64,000 nt of DNA, taken from positions 1,937,001-2,001,000 of the forward strand of contig NZ_CP058648.1 of assembly GCF_018141405.1 (NCBI RefSeq). Reading direction: 5' to 3'. The DNA is from Serpentinicella alkaliphila. GTDB lineage: Bacteria; Bacillota; Clostridia; Peptostreptococcales; Natronincolaceae. The notes below the pieces were generated by a model that had not been told where the DNA came from, searched no databases, and saw only the letters and a list, made by a program, of their open reading frames with translations. A program made the position numbers and the translations under genes. Shown here in pieces: positions 8,590-19,362 of the stretch. The stretch's first letter is position 1. Every line of letters begins with the position of its first letter.

Positions 8590-9438
8590 ATGTCAAATAT
8601 TCAAATTATAACGGATAGTATGACAGATGTGCCTAGGGACATAATAGAGAAATATAATATTAAAGTAGCTCCATTAACAATTAATTTTGGAGGGGAAGAG
8701 TTCAGGGATAGTATAGATATATCACCTAAAGAATTTTACGAGAAAATAAGTAATTTACCGGAGCTTCCAAAGACATCTCAAGTACCACCAAGTACGTTTG
8801 CTGAAGTATTTAAAGAAGTTTTAGGACAAGGCAAAGAAATTATTTGTATTAATGGATCATCAAGGGCTAGTGGGACACATCAATCAGCAATTATAGCAAA
8901 GAATGAGTTAGAATCTGATAAAATATCTTTAGTTGATTCCCTTGGGCTTTGTTTTGGAGCTGGAATGTTAGTATATGAGGCAGCAAGGCTCGTAGAGCAA
9001 GGAATTGATAGACAAACTATAAGCAAAAGGCTTGAGGAGCTAAAGAAAAGCATTGATCATATCTTTACAGTTGATACAATGGAAAACCTTAAAAAGGGCG
9101 GAAGAATTAATCCAATGAAAGCTTCTATCGCTACTATGTTAAATATAAAGCCAATTTTAACTGTAGTTGATGGCTTAGTTGAACCATTAGATAAGGTAAG
9201 GGGAAGTAAAAAGGTTATTAGCAAAATGATAGAAATAGCAAAGGAAAGAGGAGCGGATTTTAAAGAAAATACTATTTGCATAGCTCATGCAGATAATCCA
9301 GAAAGACTTAAGGAACTAAAGCAAAGTGTAATGGATGAATTAAAACCTAGAGAAATAATTGTGGCAGAAATCGGTTGTACCATAGGAACACATTGTGGAA
9401 AAGGAACTTTAGCTCTTTTTTATAAAAACAAATTCTAA
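8590..9438 (+). CDS. DegV family fatty acid-binding protein
   Basis: 282 residues. Starts with the family signature 'IITDSMTDVP', then 'TSQVPPSTF' and 'NGSSRASGTHQSA', which line the lipid pocket. In Firmicutes, DegV (FakB-type) proteins hand fatty acids to the kinase FakA; whether this one does is unproven. Cytoplasmic. The ribosome site is AAAAGGGGG. Confidence 0.9.
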   Translation: MSNIQIITDSMTDVPRDIIEKYNIKVAPLTINFGGEEFRDSIDISPKEFYEKISNLPELPKTSQVPPSTFAEVFKEVLGQGKEIICINGSSRASGTHQSAIIAKNELESDKISLVDSLGLCFGAGMLVYEAARLVEQGIDRQTISKRLEELKKSIDHIFTVDTMENLKKGGRINPMKASIATMLNIKPILTVVDGLVEPLDKVRGSKKVISKMIEIAKERGADFKENTICIAHADNPERLKELKQSVMDELKPREIIVAEIGCTIGTHCGKGTLALFYKNKF

Positions 9439-9535
9439 AAATTGTGTTAATAGGGTCAATTTCCTTAAGATATTGTCCTGAATTTTGAAAATTCACTTAT
9501 ATATAACTAGCTTATACTATGGAGGAGGATTAATT

Positions 9536-10480
9536 ATGGATAACATGTATGATGTAATAATCATTGGTGGGGGGCCAGCAGGATTGAGCGCAGCTCTTTA
9601 TTCTGCAAGAGCTAAAATGACAACTTTAGTAATAGAAAAGGAAAAAGAAGGTGGACAAATTACTAATACTCAGGAAGTAGCCAACTATCCTGGTTCTATA
9701 GAAAATGCTACTGGAAATTCATTATCAAATAGGATGGTTGAACAATGCAAGGAGTTTGGAGTTAAAATTCAAAGAGACAATGTAGTAGAAGCTAAACTAG
9801 ATGGAGATATTAAAGAAATTGTTGGTGAACAACAAACATATAAAGCTAAAAGTGTGATTATTGCAACTGGAGCATCTCCTAGATTATTAAATTGTCCTGG
9901 GGAGAAAGATTTTACTGGTAGAGGGGTTTCCTATTGTGCTACTTGTGATGCAGACTTTTTTACTGATTTAGAAATCCTTGTTATTGGTGGTGGAGACTCT
10001 GCTGTTGAAGAGGCAATTCATCTTACTAAATTTGGAAGAAAAGTAACCATTGTACATAGAAGAGATGAATTAAGAGCAGCTAAATCTATCCAGGATAAGG
10101 CTTTCAATAACCCTAAAATTAACTTCATCTGGGATTCAGCTGTGGAAGAAATTAAAGGAGAAGGTTTTGTTCAATCAATTAAGCTTAAAAACCTTAAAAC
10201 AGGAGAAGTAACTGAGTATAAGGCGGATGAGAACGATGGTACTTTCGGAATATTTGTTTTCGTTGGGTATTTACCAGAAACCCAATTGTTTAAGGGTGTT
10301 GTAAATATGGATGAATCGAATTATATTATAACTGATGAAAATATGAAAACTAACATAGAAGGTGTTTTTGCCGCAGGGGATTGTAGAGTTAAAAGTTTAA
10401 GACAAGTAGTTACGGCTGTTGGAGATGGTGCTATAGCGGCAACTCAAGCAGAGAAATACATTGAAAATAAATTTAATTAA
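9536..10480 (+). CDS. trxB: thioredoxin-disulfide reductase
   Basis: 314 residues. An upstream in-frame TTG at 9485 is rejected because GGAGGAGGA lies directly before ATG 9536. FAD-binding 'GGGPAGLSAALYSARA', redox pair C134-x-x-C137 in CATCD, and the NADPH site 'VIGGGDSAVEEA' are all present, as is the C-terminal 'GVFAAGDCR' FAD motif. Reduces thioredoxin with NADPH. No trxA is adjacent. Confidence 0.95.
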   Translation: MDNMYDVIIIGGGPAGLSAALYSARAKMTTLVIEKEKEGGQITNTQEVANYPGSIENATGNSLSNRMVEQCKEFGVKIQRDNVVEAKLDGDIKEIVGEQQTYKAKSVIIATGASPRLLNCPGEKDFTGRGVSYCATCDADFFTDLEILVIGGGDSAVEEAIHLTKFGRKVTIVHRRDELRAAKSIQDKAFNNPKINFIWDSAVEEIKGEGFVQSIKLKNLKTGEVTEYKADENDGTFGIFVFVGYLPETQLFKGVVNMDESNYIITDENMKTNIEGVFAAGDCRVKSLRQVVTAVGDGAIAATQAEKYIENKFN

Positions 10481-10678
10481 TTCTATCTAATTTATAATAA
10501 AATATAATAGAGGACTTTTTAACAAAAAAAATTATAAGCTTACAATTTATTGAATATTATAACAATTTTGAAAACGGCGTTTATAGGTACTATTTCTAAA
10601 ATATGGCTTGAAAATTTACCTAGATTTATGTACAATAAAAATGATTTATGGGGATAAAACAAAAAGGGAGGCATTACA

Positions 10679-11713
10679 ATGTCTAAAAAAAGTTTAGCGT
10701 TAATTATTGCATTATTAATGGTAACAAGCCTATTAGCAGCATGTGGTGGTGGACAGACTAAGGATCAAGGACAAAAACCACCAGAGGAACAACCAATAAG
10801 AGTGGCTATGGTAACAGATGTAGGTGGCGTAGAGGATCAATCATTTAATCAAGCTGCATGGGAAGGTTTACAAAAAGCTAATACTGATCTTGGTATTGAA
10901 GTTGGATTTAGAGAGTCAAATCAAGAGGCAGATTATGAGCCAAATATTGACGATTTAGTAGACGCAGGCTATGAGTTTATTTGGGGAGTAGGCTTCAAAA
11001 TGGCGACAGCTATCAAAGAGGCTTCAGAAAACTATCCTGAAAACATTTTTGGTGTAATTGATTTTGCTTATGGTGACGATACCCCAGAAAATGTTGTTGG
11101 AGTTGTATTTAAAGAGCAAGAGGCTAGCTACTTAGTAGGGTTAATTGCAGGTAAAATGACTCAAACTAATAAAGTTGGTTTTATTGCAGGTATGGATATC
11201 GACGTAATACATAGATTCCAGTATGGATTTTATGCTGGTTTAAAGGATGCAAATCCAGATGTTGAAATTTTATATCAAAATGCTAATGCTTTTGATGATC
11301 AAGCAGCAGGTAAGTCTATCGCTCTACAAATGTATCAACAAGGAGCAGACATTATTTTCCACGCTGCTGGTGATACAGGAACAGGTATGATAGAAGCTGC
11401 AAGAGAGCAAAACAAATGGGCTATTGGTGTTGATAGAGATCAAAACTACCTAGCTCCAGATAATGTTATTACTTCAGCAATGAAGGGTGTAGATTTAGCT
11501 GTATATGAAATAGCACAAGAACTTAAAAACGGAACATTCAAAGGTGGAAGAACTTTAGTATATGGATTAGCTGAAGGTGGAGTAGATATCGCACCAACTT
11601 CAAACAAACATGTACCACAGGAAATTTTAGATTTCGTTGAAGAACAAAAACAAAAAATTATTAGTGGAGAAATAGTTATACCTGCTAATAAAGAAGAATA
11701 TGATGCAAGATAG
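10679..11713 (+). CDS. BMP-family ABC transporter substrate-binding lipoprotein
   Basis: 344 residues. A lipoprotein signal peptide ends at the lipobox LLAAC (Cys about residue 21) followed by a Gly-rich linker. The mature part matches the BmpA/Med family ('VTDVGGVEDQSFNQAAWEG', 'AAGDTGTGMIEAAREQ'), which binds purine nucleosides in characterised cases. It is the extracytoplasmic receptor for the ABC genes that follow. A terminator and a fresh promoter separate it from them, so receptor and transporter levels can differ. Confidence 0.93.
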   Translation: MSKKSLALIIALLMVTSLLAACGGGQTKDQGQKPPEEQPIRVAMVTDVGGVEDQSFNQAAWEGLQKANTDLGIEVGFRESNQEADYEPNIDDLVDAGYEFIWGVGFKMATAIKEASENYPENIFGVIDFAYGDDTPENVVGVVFKEQEASYLVGLIAGKMTQTNKVGFIAGMDIDVIHRFQYGFYAGLKDANPDVEILYQNANAFDDQAAGKSIALQMYQQGADIIFHAAGDTGTGMIEAAREQNKWAIGVDRDQNYLAPDNVITSAMKGVDLAVYEIAQELKNGTFKGGRTLVYGLAEGGVDIAPTSNKHVPQEILDFVEEQKQKIISGEIVIPANKEEYDAR

Positions 11714-11726
11714 AAATCTATCAAAT

Positions 11727-11755
11727 ATCCCAGTGTAAAAGCTGGGATTTTTTTT
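11727..11755 (+). terminator. rho-independent terminator after the BMP lipoprotein gene
   Basis: ATCCCAG / CTGGGAT stem, 8-base loop, then eight T. Confidence 0.88.
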
Positions 11756-11824
11756 GAACATTTCCATATCCTATTAAGAGATAATTAGATCATTTATTTT
11801 TCCTAATAAAGGTTGTAAATTCAG

Positions 11825-11853
11825 TTGTTAAATATTTACCAGTTTAGTATAAT
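11825..11853 (+). promoter_or_regulatory. sigma-A type promoter for the ABC ATPase/permease operon
   Basis: TTGTTA, 17-base spacer, TATAAT, about 40 bases upstream of the ATPase start. Confidence 0.65.
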
Positions 11854-11893
11854 TTAGTTATATGTACAAGTCTAAGCATTAGGGGGTTTTAAA

Positions 11894-13447
11894 TTGGATA
11901 ATTATAAAAACAATATTGATTTTTCTAATAAGGTTATAGAAATGAAAAACATAACAAAGATGTTTGGAAATTTTACTGCTAATGATACCATAAGTCTAAC
12001 ATTGCACCAGGGAGAAATACACGCACTTCTTGGAGAAAATGGTGCTGGAAAATCAACCTTAATGAATGTGCTCTACGGATTATACCAGCCTACTCATGGG
12101 GAAATATACATAAAAGGTGAACATATAAAAGAAAATAGCCCAGCTCTAGCTATTGCCAAAGGAGTTGGAATGGTTCATCAACACTTTATGCTAATACCAA
12201 CATTTACAGTAACGGAAAATATTATATTAGGTATGGAGCCAACTTTTGGACTAAATCAAGTTGACATAAAGAAGGCTATTAAAGAGGTAGAGGAAATTTC
12301 TGAAAAGTATGGTTTAACAGTTGACCCATTAGCTAAAATACAGGATATAAGTGTTGGGATGCAGCAGAGGGTTGAAATTTTAAAAGCCTTATATAGAGGT
12401 GCAGAGATTTTAATTTTAGATGAACCTACAGCTGTATTAACTCCACAAGAAATTAAAGAGTTAATTCAAATTATGAAAAATCTGACTTCCCAAGGAAAAT
12501 CAATAATTCTAATTACACATAAGCTAAAAGAAATTAAAGAGTCAGCGGATTTTTGTACTGTCATTAGAAGGGGTAAACAGATCGACACTGTAGATGTTCA
12601 AAAGGTAACTACAGACGATTTGGCGTCAATGATGGTAGGTCGAGAAGTTAACTTTGTAGTTGAAAAGGGAGATACAACTGTAGGAGACATAGTGTTAAAG
12701 GTTAAAGATTTAGTAGCAGCTGATAATAGAGGTCTAAGGGCATTAAATGAACTTAGTTTAGAGGTCCGAGCCGGAGAAATACTTGGGATTGCAGGGGTAG
12801 ATGGTAATGGTCAATCTGAATTAGTTGAGGTACTAACAGGTTTACGTCCTGTATTAAGTGGGGATATAGAGTTAAATAGTAAAAGTATTAGAAACAAAAC
12901 CCCAAAGGAAATTATGAGCTTGGGTATTTCTAATATACCTGAAGATAGACAAAGGCGAGGATTAGTATTAGATTTTACAATTGCAGAGAATTTAATATTA
13001 CAGAATTTTGAAAAAGAGCCATTTTCAAAAAAATATATACTTAATAAGGATTCAATAAAGAGTTTTGCTAAGAAGTTAATAAACAAATTTGATGTTAGGC
13101 CCACGAATGAAGAATTACAGGTGAAGGCTCTGTCCGGGGGAAATCAACAAAAGGTTATCATTGCTAGGGAAGTGACAAATGACCCAGATTTATTGATAGC
13201 TGCACAGCCAACAAGAGGATTGGACGTAGGGGCAATAGAATTTGTACACAAGTCATTAGTTGAACAAAGGGATAAGGGAAAAGCTGTTTTATTAGTTTCA
13301 TTAGAATTAGACGAAGTTATTAGTGTTTCGGACCGTATAGCCATAATATATGAAGGTAGGATTGTAGGTATAGTTGATGCTAAAAATGCTGACGAGAATA
13401 AATTAGGATTAATGATGGCAGGGGGAAAACTAGATGACAAAATTTAA
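11894..13447 (+). CDS. ABC transporter ATP-binding protein, nucleoside-type (NupA/YufO-like)
   Basis: 517 residues with two ABC cassettes, as in sugar/nucleoside importers. First cassette: Walker A GENGAGKS, signature 'ISVGMQQRVEI', Walker B 'ILILDEPTAVL'. Second: Walker-A-like 'GVDGNGQSE', signature 'LSGGNQQKVIIAREV', and 'LLIAAQPTRGLDVGA', where the Walker B Asp-Glu is replaced, so that site is probably degenerate. TTG start behind AGGGGG. Overlaps the next permease gene by 14 bases. Confidence 0.93.
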   Translation: MDNYKNNIDFSNKVIEMKNITKMFGNFTANDTISLTLHQGEIHALLGENGAGKSTLMNVLYGLYQPTHGEIYIKGEHIKENSPALAIAKGVGMVHQHFMLIPTFTVTENIILGMEPTFGLNQVDIKKAIKEVEEISEKYGLTVDPLAKIQDISVGMQQRVEILKALYRGAEILILDEPTAVLTPQEIKELIQIMKNLTSQGKSIILITHKLKEIKESADFCTVIRRGKQIDTVDVQKVTTDDLASMMVGREVNFVVEKGDTTVGDIVLKVKDLVAADNRGLRALNELSLEVRAGEILGIAGVDGNGQSELVEVLTGLRPVLSGDIELNSKSIRNKTPKEIMSLGISNIPEDRQRRGLVLDFTIAENLILQNFEKEPFSKKYILNKDSIKSFAKKLINKFDVRPTNEELQVKALSGGNQQKVIIAREVTNDPDLLIAAQPTRGLDVGAIEFVHKSLVEQRDKGKAVLLVSLELDEVISVSDRIAIIYEGRIVGIVDAKNADENKLGLMMAGGKLDDKI

Positions 13448-14543
13448 TGATTTTAAAGCTAGGATGATAGATTATATACTAAATGAAAACCTTAAGCTAA
13501 CCCTTTTTTCAATAATTTTAGGTTTACTCTCAGGGGCAGTTATTCTAGCAATAGCAGGATTCAATCCTATTGAGGCTTATAGGCTTATGATTGTAGGAAT
13601 GCTAGGTTCTCCTAGGGGAATTGCTTGGACGATAGTACAATCAACACCTCTTATTTTGACCGGACTATCTGTAGCGTTTGCTTTTCGAACTGGGCTTTTT
13701 AATATAGGTGTTGAGGGACAGTTTATTATAGGTGCACTAGCAACTACATTAGCTGGATATTTTTTAAGACTACCAGCAATAATTCATATACCAGTTGCAC
13801 TTTTAATTGGTATGATTGCAGCAGGATTGTGGGCATCCTTCGCAGGATACTTAAAGGCTAAATTCGGAGTACACGAAGTAATTGCAACAATAATGCTAAA
13901 TTGGATCGCTCTGTATTTAAACAATTATGCTTTAGAGTTCAATGCATTTAGACGACCATCTAGTGAATCTTCACATCGAATTCAAGAAACAGCTTCAATT
14001 GCAATTACATGGCTTAGAGATATAGTTGGGCCAGCTGTTAAGGTTAATTGGGGTATAGTTATTGCCTTAGTAATTGCAATAATTGTACACTACATCTTAT
14101 TTAATACAACACTAGGTTTTCAGCTTAGAGCTGTAGGATATAACAGAGATGCCTCAGAATATGGGGGAATTAATGTAAACAGAAATATTATTGTTTCTAT
14201 GGGGATTGCGGGAATGTTAAGTGGAGCTGCTGGAGCAGTCCATGTAATGGGTGTATCAAGGCAGGTAAGTGTTTTAGCCGCTATGGAAGGCTTTGGATTT
14301 AATGGAATAGCAGTTTCATTGATTGGAAATAATTCTCCTATAGGGGTTGTGTTTTCTGCTATATTATTTGGCGGAATAAACTATGGTGGAAGAAATATGC
14401 AAAATATAGGAGTACCGACAGAAATAATAAATATTGTAATTGGCTCAATAATATTTTACATAGCTAGCTATAAATTGCTACAAATAATTTTAAGAAAGGC
14501 TAGTAGAAAAAGTGGCAAAGGGGGTAATTTACATGTTAAATAA
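13434..14543 (+). CDS. ABC transporter permease, BMP/nucleoside type (YufP-like)
   Basis: 369 residues with eight or more hydrophobic segments. The conserved stretch 'GLSVAFAFRTGLFNIGVEGQ' marks the branched-chain/sugar/nucleoside permease family. Pairs with the downstream permease to form the membrane channel. Its start is inside the ATPase gene, implying translational coupling. Confidence 0.92.
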   Translation: MTKFNDFKARMIDYILNENLKLTLFSIILGLLSGAVILAIAGFNPIEAYRLMIVGMLGSPRGIAWTIVQSTPLILTGLSVAFAFRTGLFNIGVEGQFIIGALATTLAGYFLRLPAIIHIPVALLIGMIAAGLWASFAGYLKAKFGVHEVIATIMLNWIALYLNNYALEFNAFRRPSSESSHRIQETASIAITWLRDIVGPAVKVNWGIVIALVIAIIVHYILFNTTLGFQLRAVGYNRDASEYGGINVNRNIIVSMGIAGMLSGAAGAVHVMGVSRQVSVLAAMEGFGFNGIAVSLIGNNSPIGVVFSAILFGGINYGGRNMQNIGVPTEIINIVIGSIIFYIASYKLLQIILRKASRKSGKGGNLHVK

Positions 14544-15510
14544 TATTGCTCTTATCATTAGTATTACTTTAATGTATTCTACTCCACTTATATATGCGGC
14601 TTTAGGTGGTGTCATTTCTGAAAAATCTGGAGTTGTAAACATTGGGTTAGAAGGCATGATGACAATTGGTGCTTTTGCTGGGGCAGCAACTGGTGCTTTA
14701 ACTGGCAACCCCTGGTTGGCCTTTCTTGTAGCAGGATTATCTGGTGGTATATTCGGACTATTACATGCTATTGCCTCAGTAACTTTCCATGCAAATCAAG
14801 TGGTTTCTGGAATAGCAATAAACTTTTTAGCACCGGGTTTAGCCCTTTTTATAAGTAGAAGAATATTTAATGGAGCAACAATGACTCCTTTAATACCATT
14901 AGAAAATAAAATGCCATTACCATTTAGTAATATATTTAGATCATTACATAATCAAGGTAGATTTGGGAATGTTTTTGCTAGGAATTCTATAGTTGATTTA
15001 ATATTTAATCAATATGTAACAGTATACATAGCCTTTATACTTGTAGCAATTCTTTGGTTTTTGCTGTATAAAACAAAATTTGGTTTAAGGATAAGAGCAG
15101 TAGGAGAGCATCCAAAGGCTGCTGATACTTTAGGTGTTAATGTGTACGGTTTAAGATATTTTTGTGTTATCGCTTCTGGTGTTTTAGCAGGACTAGGCGG
15201 GGCATCCTTAAGCTTAGCCATTGTATCGACTTTTAGAGCTACTTTAGTATCGGGACAAGGTTTTATAGCATTAGCGGCAGTAATTTTTGGTAAGTGGAAG
15301 CCCCAGGGTGCATTAGCTGCATGTTTACTTTTCGGACTTGCAACTGGCTTAAGAATATATCTAGGTGGTTCCGCTGTTGGGTTAGATGTTTCTCAAAATT
15401 TATTATCCATGCTTCCATATGTAATTACATTAGTTGTTCTAGTTGGTTTTGTTGGTAAGGCCGTTGCACCTGCATCTGTTGGATTACCATATGAAAAAAG
15501 TGATAAGTAA
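14533..15510 (+). CDS. ABC transporter permease, BMP/nucleoside type (YufQ-like)
   Basis: 325 residues from ATG 14533, which follows AAAGGGGG; a GTG at 14512 is upstream of that site and is not used. Contains 'ALGGVISEKSGVVNIGLEGMM' and 'GVNVYGLRYFCVIASGVLAGLGG', the family hallmarks. Multi-pass inner membrane protein. Overlaps the first permease by 11 bases. Last gene of the transporter operon. Confidence 0.92.
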   Translation: MLNNIALIISITLMYSTPLIYAALGGVISEKSGVVNIGLEGMMTIGAFAGAATGALTGNPWLAFLVAGLSGGIFGLLHAIASVTFHANQVVSGIAINFLAPGLALFISRRIFNGATMTPLIPLENKMPLPFSNIFRSLHNQGRFGNVFARNSIVDLIFNQYVTVYIAFILVAILWFLLYKTKFGLRIRAVGEHPKAADTLGVNVYGLRYFCVIASGVLAGLGGASLSLAIVSTFRATLVSGQGFIALAAVIFGKWKPQGALAACLLFGLATGLRIYLGGSAVGLDVSQNLLSMLPYVITLVVLVGFVGKAVAPASVGLPYEKSDK

Positions 15511-15630
15511 TTATTAAAGAAGTAATTTCATGCAATTTATATGCCAGATTTACTTCTAGAGTGTTTATTAATTATGCATAAAGTGATATAATAACAAATA
15601 TAGGTAAATGTCTTTAGAAGGGTGATATAA

Positions 15631-17016
15631 ATGAAGGTTAGGTACGACTTACATCTAGAGCAATCCCAAAAACTTGTAATGACACCTCAATTAAAGCAGG
15701 CTATACAGATTCTTCAATTTACTTCTATGGAGCTGGAAAATTTTATTGAGCAAGAATTGGAAGTAAATCCAGTACTGGAAGTAGAGTCTCGAGAAGATAA
15801 TAAGTATTCTGATGCGGACAATGAGGACAAGTATAAAAATGTAGATTGGAAGGAATATGTACGAAACGAGGAAAATAACTATTCTAATACTGGGCAAAAC
15901 CATAATGAAGATAATGATTTTAGCTTTGAATGTATAACGTCTAATGAAACGACCTTGCAAGAGCATTTACTATTTCAATACCATCTTACTTTACTAGATT
16001 ATAAATATAAGGAAATTGGGGAGTATATTATCAATAGTTTAGATGAAAATGGGTATCTATCTTTATCTATTGAGGAGATTTCTAAAGACCTAAATAAAGA
16101 TATTAGTATTGTAGAAAATATTCTAAAGATCATACAAACCTTTGACCCTCCAGGAATTGCAGCAAGAAGTTTAAAAGAATGCTTACTTTTACAATTAATT
16201 GCATTAGATATTAAAGATGACAATATATATGTTATTGTTGAAAACTATTTACAAGAGGTTGGGGCAAAAAAATATCCCTATATTGCTAAGCAGTTAGGGT
16301 TAAAGGTTCAAGAGGTTCAAGAGATATGTGATTTTATAAAAACTCTAGAGCCGAAACCTGGTAGAAAATTCTCTTCAATAAATAATAATTATGTAGTCCC
16401 AGATGTAGTAGTAAAAAAAATAGGCGACGAATATATTGTACAAGTAAATGATAGTAAAGTTCCTCGTTTAATAATTAGAGAGGATTATAAAGGACTTATT
16501 TTAAATGATAGTGAGAATGAAGAGGCTGCTAAGTTTTTAAGTGATAAGCTTAACTCTGCAATGTGGTTAATTAGAAGTATTGAACAAAGGAGACAAACCA
16601 TATACAAGGTTGTAAATACAATAGTTAAAAAGCAGAGGGCGTTTTTTGAAAAAGGAAAAAAACATTTAAGACCTATGACTCTTAAGGAAGTTGCAGATGA
16701 AGTAAATGTACATGAATCTACAGTTAGTAGAGCTACTACTGGAAAATATGTTGAAACACCTATTGGTGTGTTCGAGCTTAAATATTTTTTCTCCAGTGGA
16801 GTAGAAGGATTTTCATCTGGTGAGGAATTTGCAGCAGAAAGTATTAAAAACTATATTAGAGAAATAATCGACTCTGAGGATTCGCTAAAGCCTATGAGTG
16901 ATGACAAAATTGCAAGTCAGCTTGCTATAAAAGGAATAAATATTTCTAGAAGAACTGTAGCAAAATATAGAGATGATTTAAATATCCCCCCTTCATCAAA
17001 AAGAAGGAGATATTAA
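15631..17016 (+). CDS. rpoN: RNA polymerase sigma-54 factor
   Basis: 461 residues. The Gln-rich activator-interacting region I is at the start ('QSQKLVMTPQLKQAIQILQ'), the core-binding region is in the middle, and the helix-turn-helix 'TLKEVADEVNVHESTVSRAT' and RpoN box 'SRRTVAKYRDDLNIP' are at the end. It directs transcription from -24/-12 promoters with enhancer-binding activators; none is encoded nearby. It is separated by only 32 bases from gap, so read-through into glycolysis genes is possible. Confidence 0.96.
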   Translation: MKVRYDLHLEQSQKLVMTPQLKQAIQILQFTSMELENFIEQELEVNPVLEVESREDNKYSDADNEDKYKNVDWKEYVRNEENNYSNTGQNHNEDNDFSFECITSNETTLQEHLLFQYHLTLLDYKYKEIGEYIINSLDENGYLSLSIEEISKDLNKDISIVENILKIIQTFDPPGIAARSLKECLLLQLIALDIKDDNIYVIVENYLQEVGAKKYPYIAKQLGLKVQEVQEICDFIKTLEPKPGRKFSSINNNYVVPDVVVKKIGDEYIVQVNDSKVPRLIIREDYKGLILNDSENEEAAKFLSDKLNSAMWLIRSIEQRRQTIYKVVNTIVKKQRAFFEKGKKHLRPMTLKEVADEVNVHESTVSRATTGKYVETPIGVFELKYFFSSGVEGFSSGEEFAAESIKNYIREIIDSEDSLKPMSDDKIASQLAIKGINISRRTVAKYRDDLNIPPSSKRRRY

Positions 17017-17027
17017 TAATATATTAG

Positions 17028-18059
<1,032 letters not shown>

Positions 18060-18066
18060 TAATTAG

Positions 18067-18104
18067 GTCCGATTTTATAGTTTAACTATGGGATCGGGCT
18101 TTTT
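18067..18104 (+). terminator. terminator or attenuator between gap and pgk
   Basis: A 14-base arm (18067-18080) pairs with 18086-18099 through Watson-Crick and several G-U pairs, with a TTTAA loop and five T. It lies inside the glycolysis block, so it probably lowers read-through from gap to pgk. Confidence 0.65.
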
Positions 18105-18137
18105 GATATGTATATAAGATAAGGAGGGAACATTTAA

Positions 18138-19340
18138 ATGATTAATTTAAAGAAGAAGACAATTGAGGATATAAATATACATAATAAGAAAGTTTTAGTT
18201 AGATGTGATTTTAATGTACCCATGGATAAAAAAACTAATAACATTACGGACGATAGAAGAATTCGAGCTGCGATACCAACTATCGAATATTTATTAAATA
18301 ATGGAGCTGCTATAATACTAATGTCTCATTTAGGTAGACCAAATGGAGAAGCTAACCCTAAATATTCTTTGGAACCAATAGCCGAAAGATTGTCTCAATT
18401 ACTTGATAAAACAGTTGTTTTTTCTAATGACGATGAGGTTGTAGGATCAAAAACTAAAGAATTGGCAAAGGATTTACAACCAGGACAAATTATGCTTCTT
18501 CAAAATGTTAGATATAGAAGTGAAGAAGAAAAGAATGATGAGGCTTTTTCAAAGAGTTTGGCTGAGTTAGGAGAAATTTATGTAAATGATGCTTTTGGTA
18601 CTGCTCATAGGGCACATAGTTCAACAACTGGAGTTGCAGATTATCTTCCTTCTGCTATGGGATATTTAATTGCTAAGGAAGCTAAAGTAATAGATGATTT
18701 GTTAAACAACCCTAAAAAGCCTTTTGTTTCTATTTTAGGGGGGGCCAAGGTTTCGGATAAAATCGGTGTAATTGAAAATCTCCTAAATGTTGTTGACACC
18801 ATTTTAATTGGTGGAGGCATGTCGTACACCTTCATAAAAGCCCTAGGCTTCGAAATTGGTAATTCCTTATTGGAGCAAGACAAGGTTGAACTTGCTAAAG
18901 ATTTAATGAAAAAAGCCAAGGAAAAGGGTGTAGAATTTATTTTACCTGTAGATGTTGTTGCTGCCTACGAGTTTGATGCTAATTCTGAGCATAAAACAGT
19001 AACAATTGAAGAAATACCTTCTAACATGATCGGGCTAGATATAGGTGAAAAGACTAATAAATTATTTGCAGAGAAAATTTTGTCTGCATCAACTGTAGTA
19101 TGGAATGGCCCAATGGGAGTTTTCGAAATGCCTGCCTTTGCAAAGGGAACTAAACAGGTCGCGGAAGCTATGGCAGAAAGTAATGCTACTACAGTAATTG
19201 GTGGCGGAGACAGTGCTGCAGCTGTTGAGGAATTAGGTTATGCAGATAAAATGAGCTATATTTTAACAGGTGGTGGAGCATCCTTAGAACTTTTAGAAGG
19301 TAAAACCTTACCGGGAATAAATGCAATAGAAGATAAGTAG
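18138..19340 (+). CDS. pgk: phosphoglycerate kinase
   Basis: 400 residues. Substrate-binding 'VLVRCDFNVPMD' and 'LMSHLGRP' at the N-terminal domain; nucleotide-binding 'SILGGAKVSDKI' and 'VIGGGDSAAAVEELG' in the C-terminal domain. Produces ATP from 1,3-bisphosphoglycerate. AAGGAGGG ribosome site; tpiA follows after 22 bases. Confidence 0.97.
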   Translation: MINLKKKTIEDINIHNKKVLVRCDFNVPMDKKTNNITDDRRIRAAIPTIEYLLNNGAAIILMSHLGRPNGEANPKYSLEPIAERLSQLLDKTVVFSNDDEVVGSKTKELAKDLQPGQIMLLQNVRYRSEEEKNDEAFSKSLAELGEIYVNDAFGTAHRAHSSTTGVADYLPSAMGYLIAKEAKVIDDLLNNPKKPFVSILGGAKVSDKIGVIENLLNVVDTILIGGGMSYTFIKALGFEIGNSLLEQDKVELAKDLMKKAKEKGVEFILPVDVVAAYEFDANSEHKTVTIEEIPSNMIGLDIGEKTNKLFAEKILSASTVVWNGPMGVFEMPAFAKGTKQVAEAMAESNATTVIGGGDSAAAVEELGYADKMSYILTGGGASLELLEGKTLPGINAIEDK

Positions 19341-19362
19341 ATACTAGGAGGAAATGTATATA

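Noticed and set aside
10584-10622. Possible purine-type riboswitch before the BMP lipoprotein gene
   Set aside because: TAGGTA/TACCTA can form a 6-bp stem and ATATGG occurs inside, but the conserved core sequences and second stem-loop of the purine riboswitch are missing.
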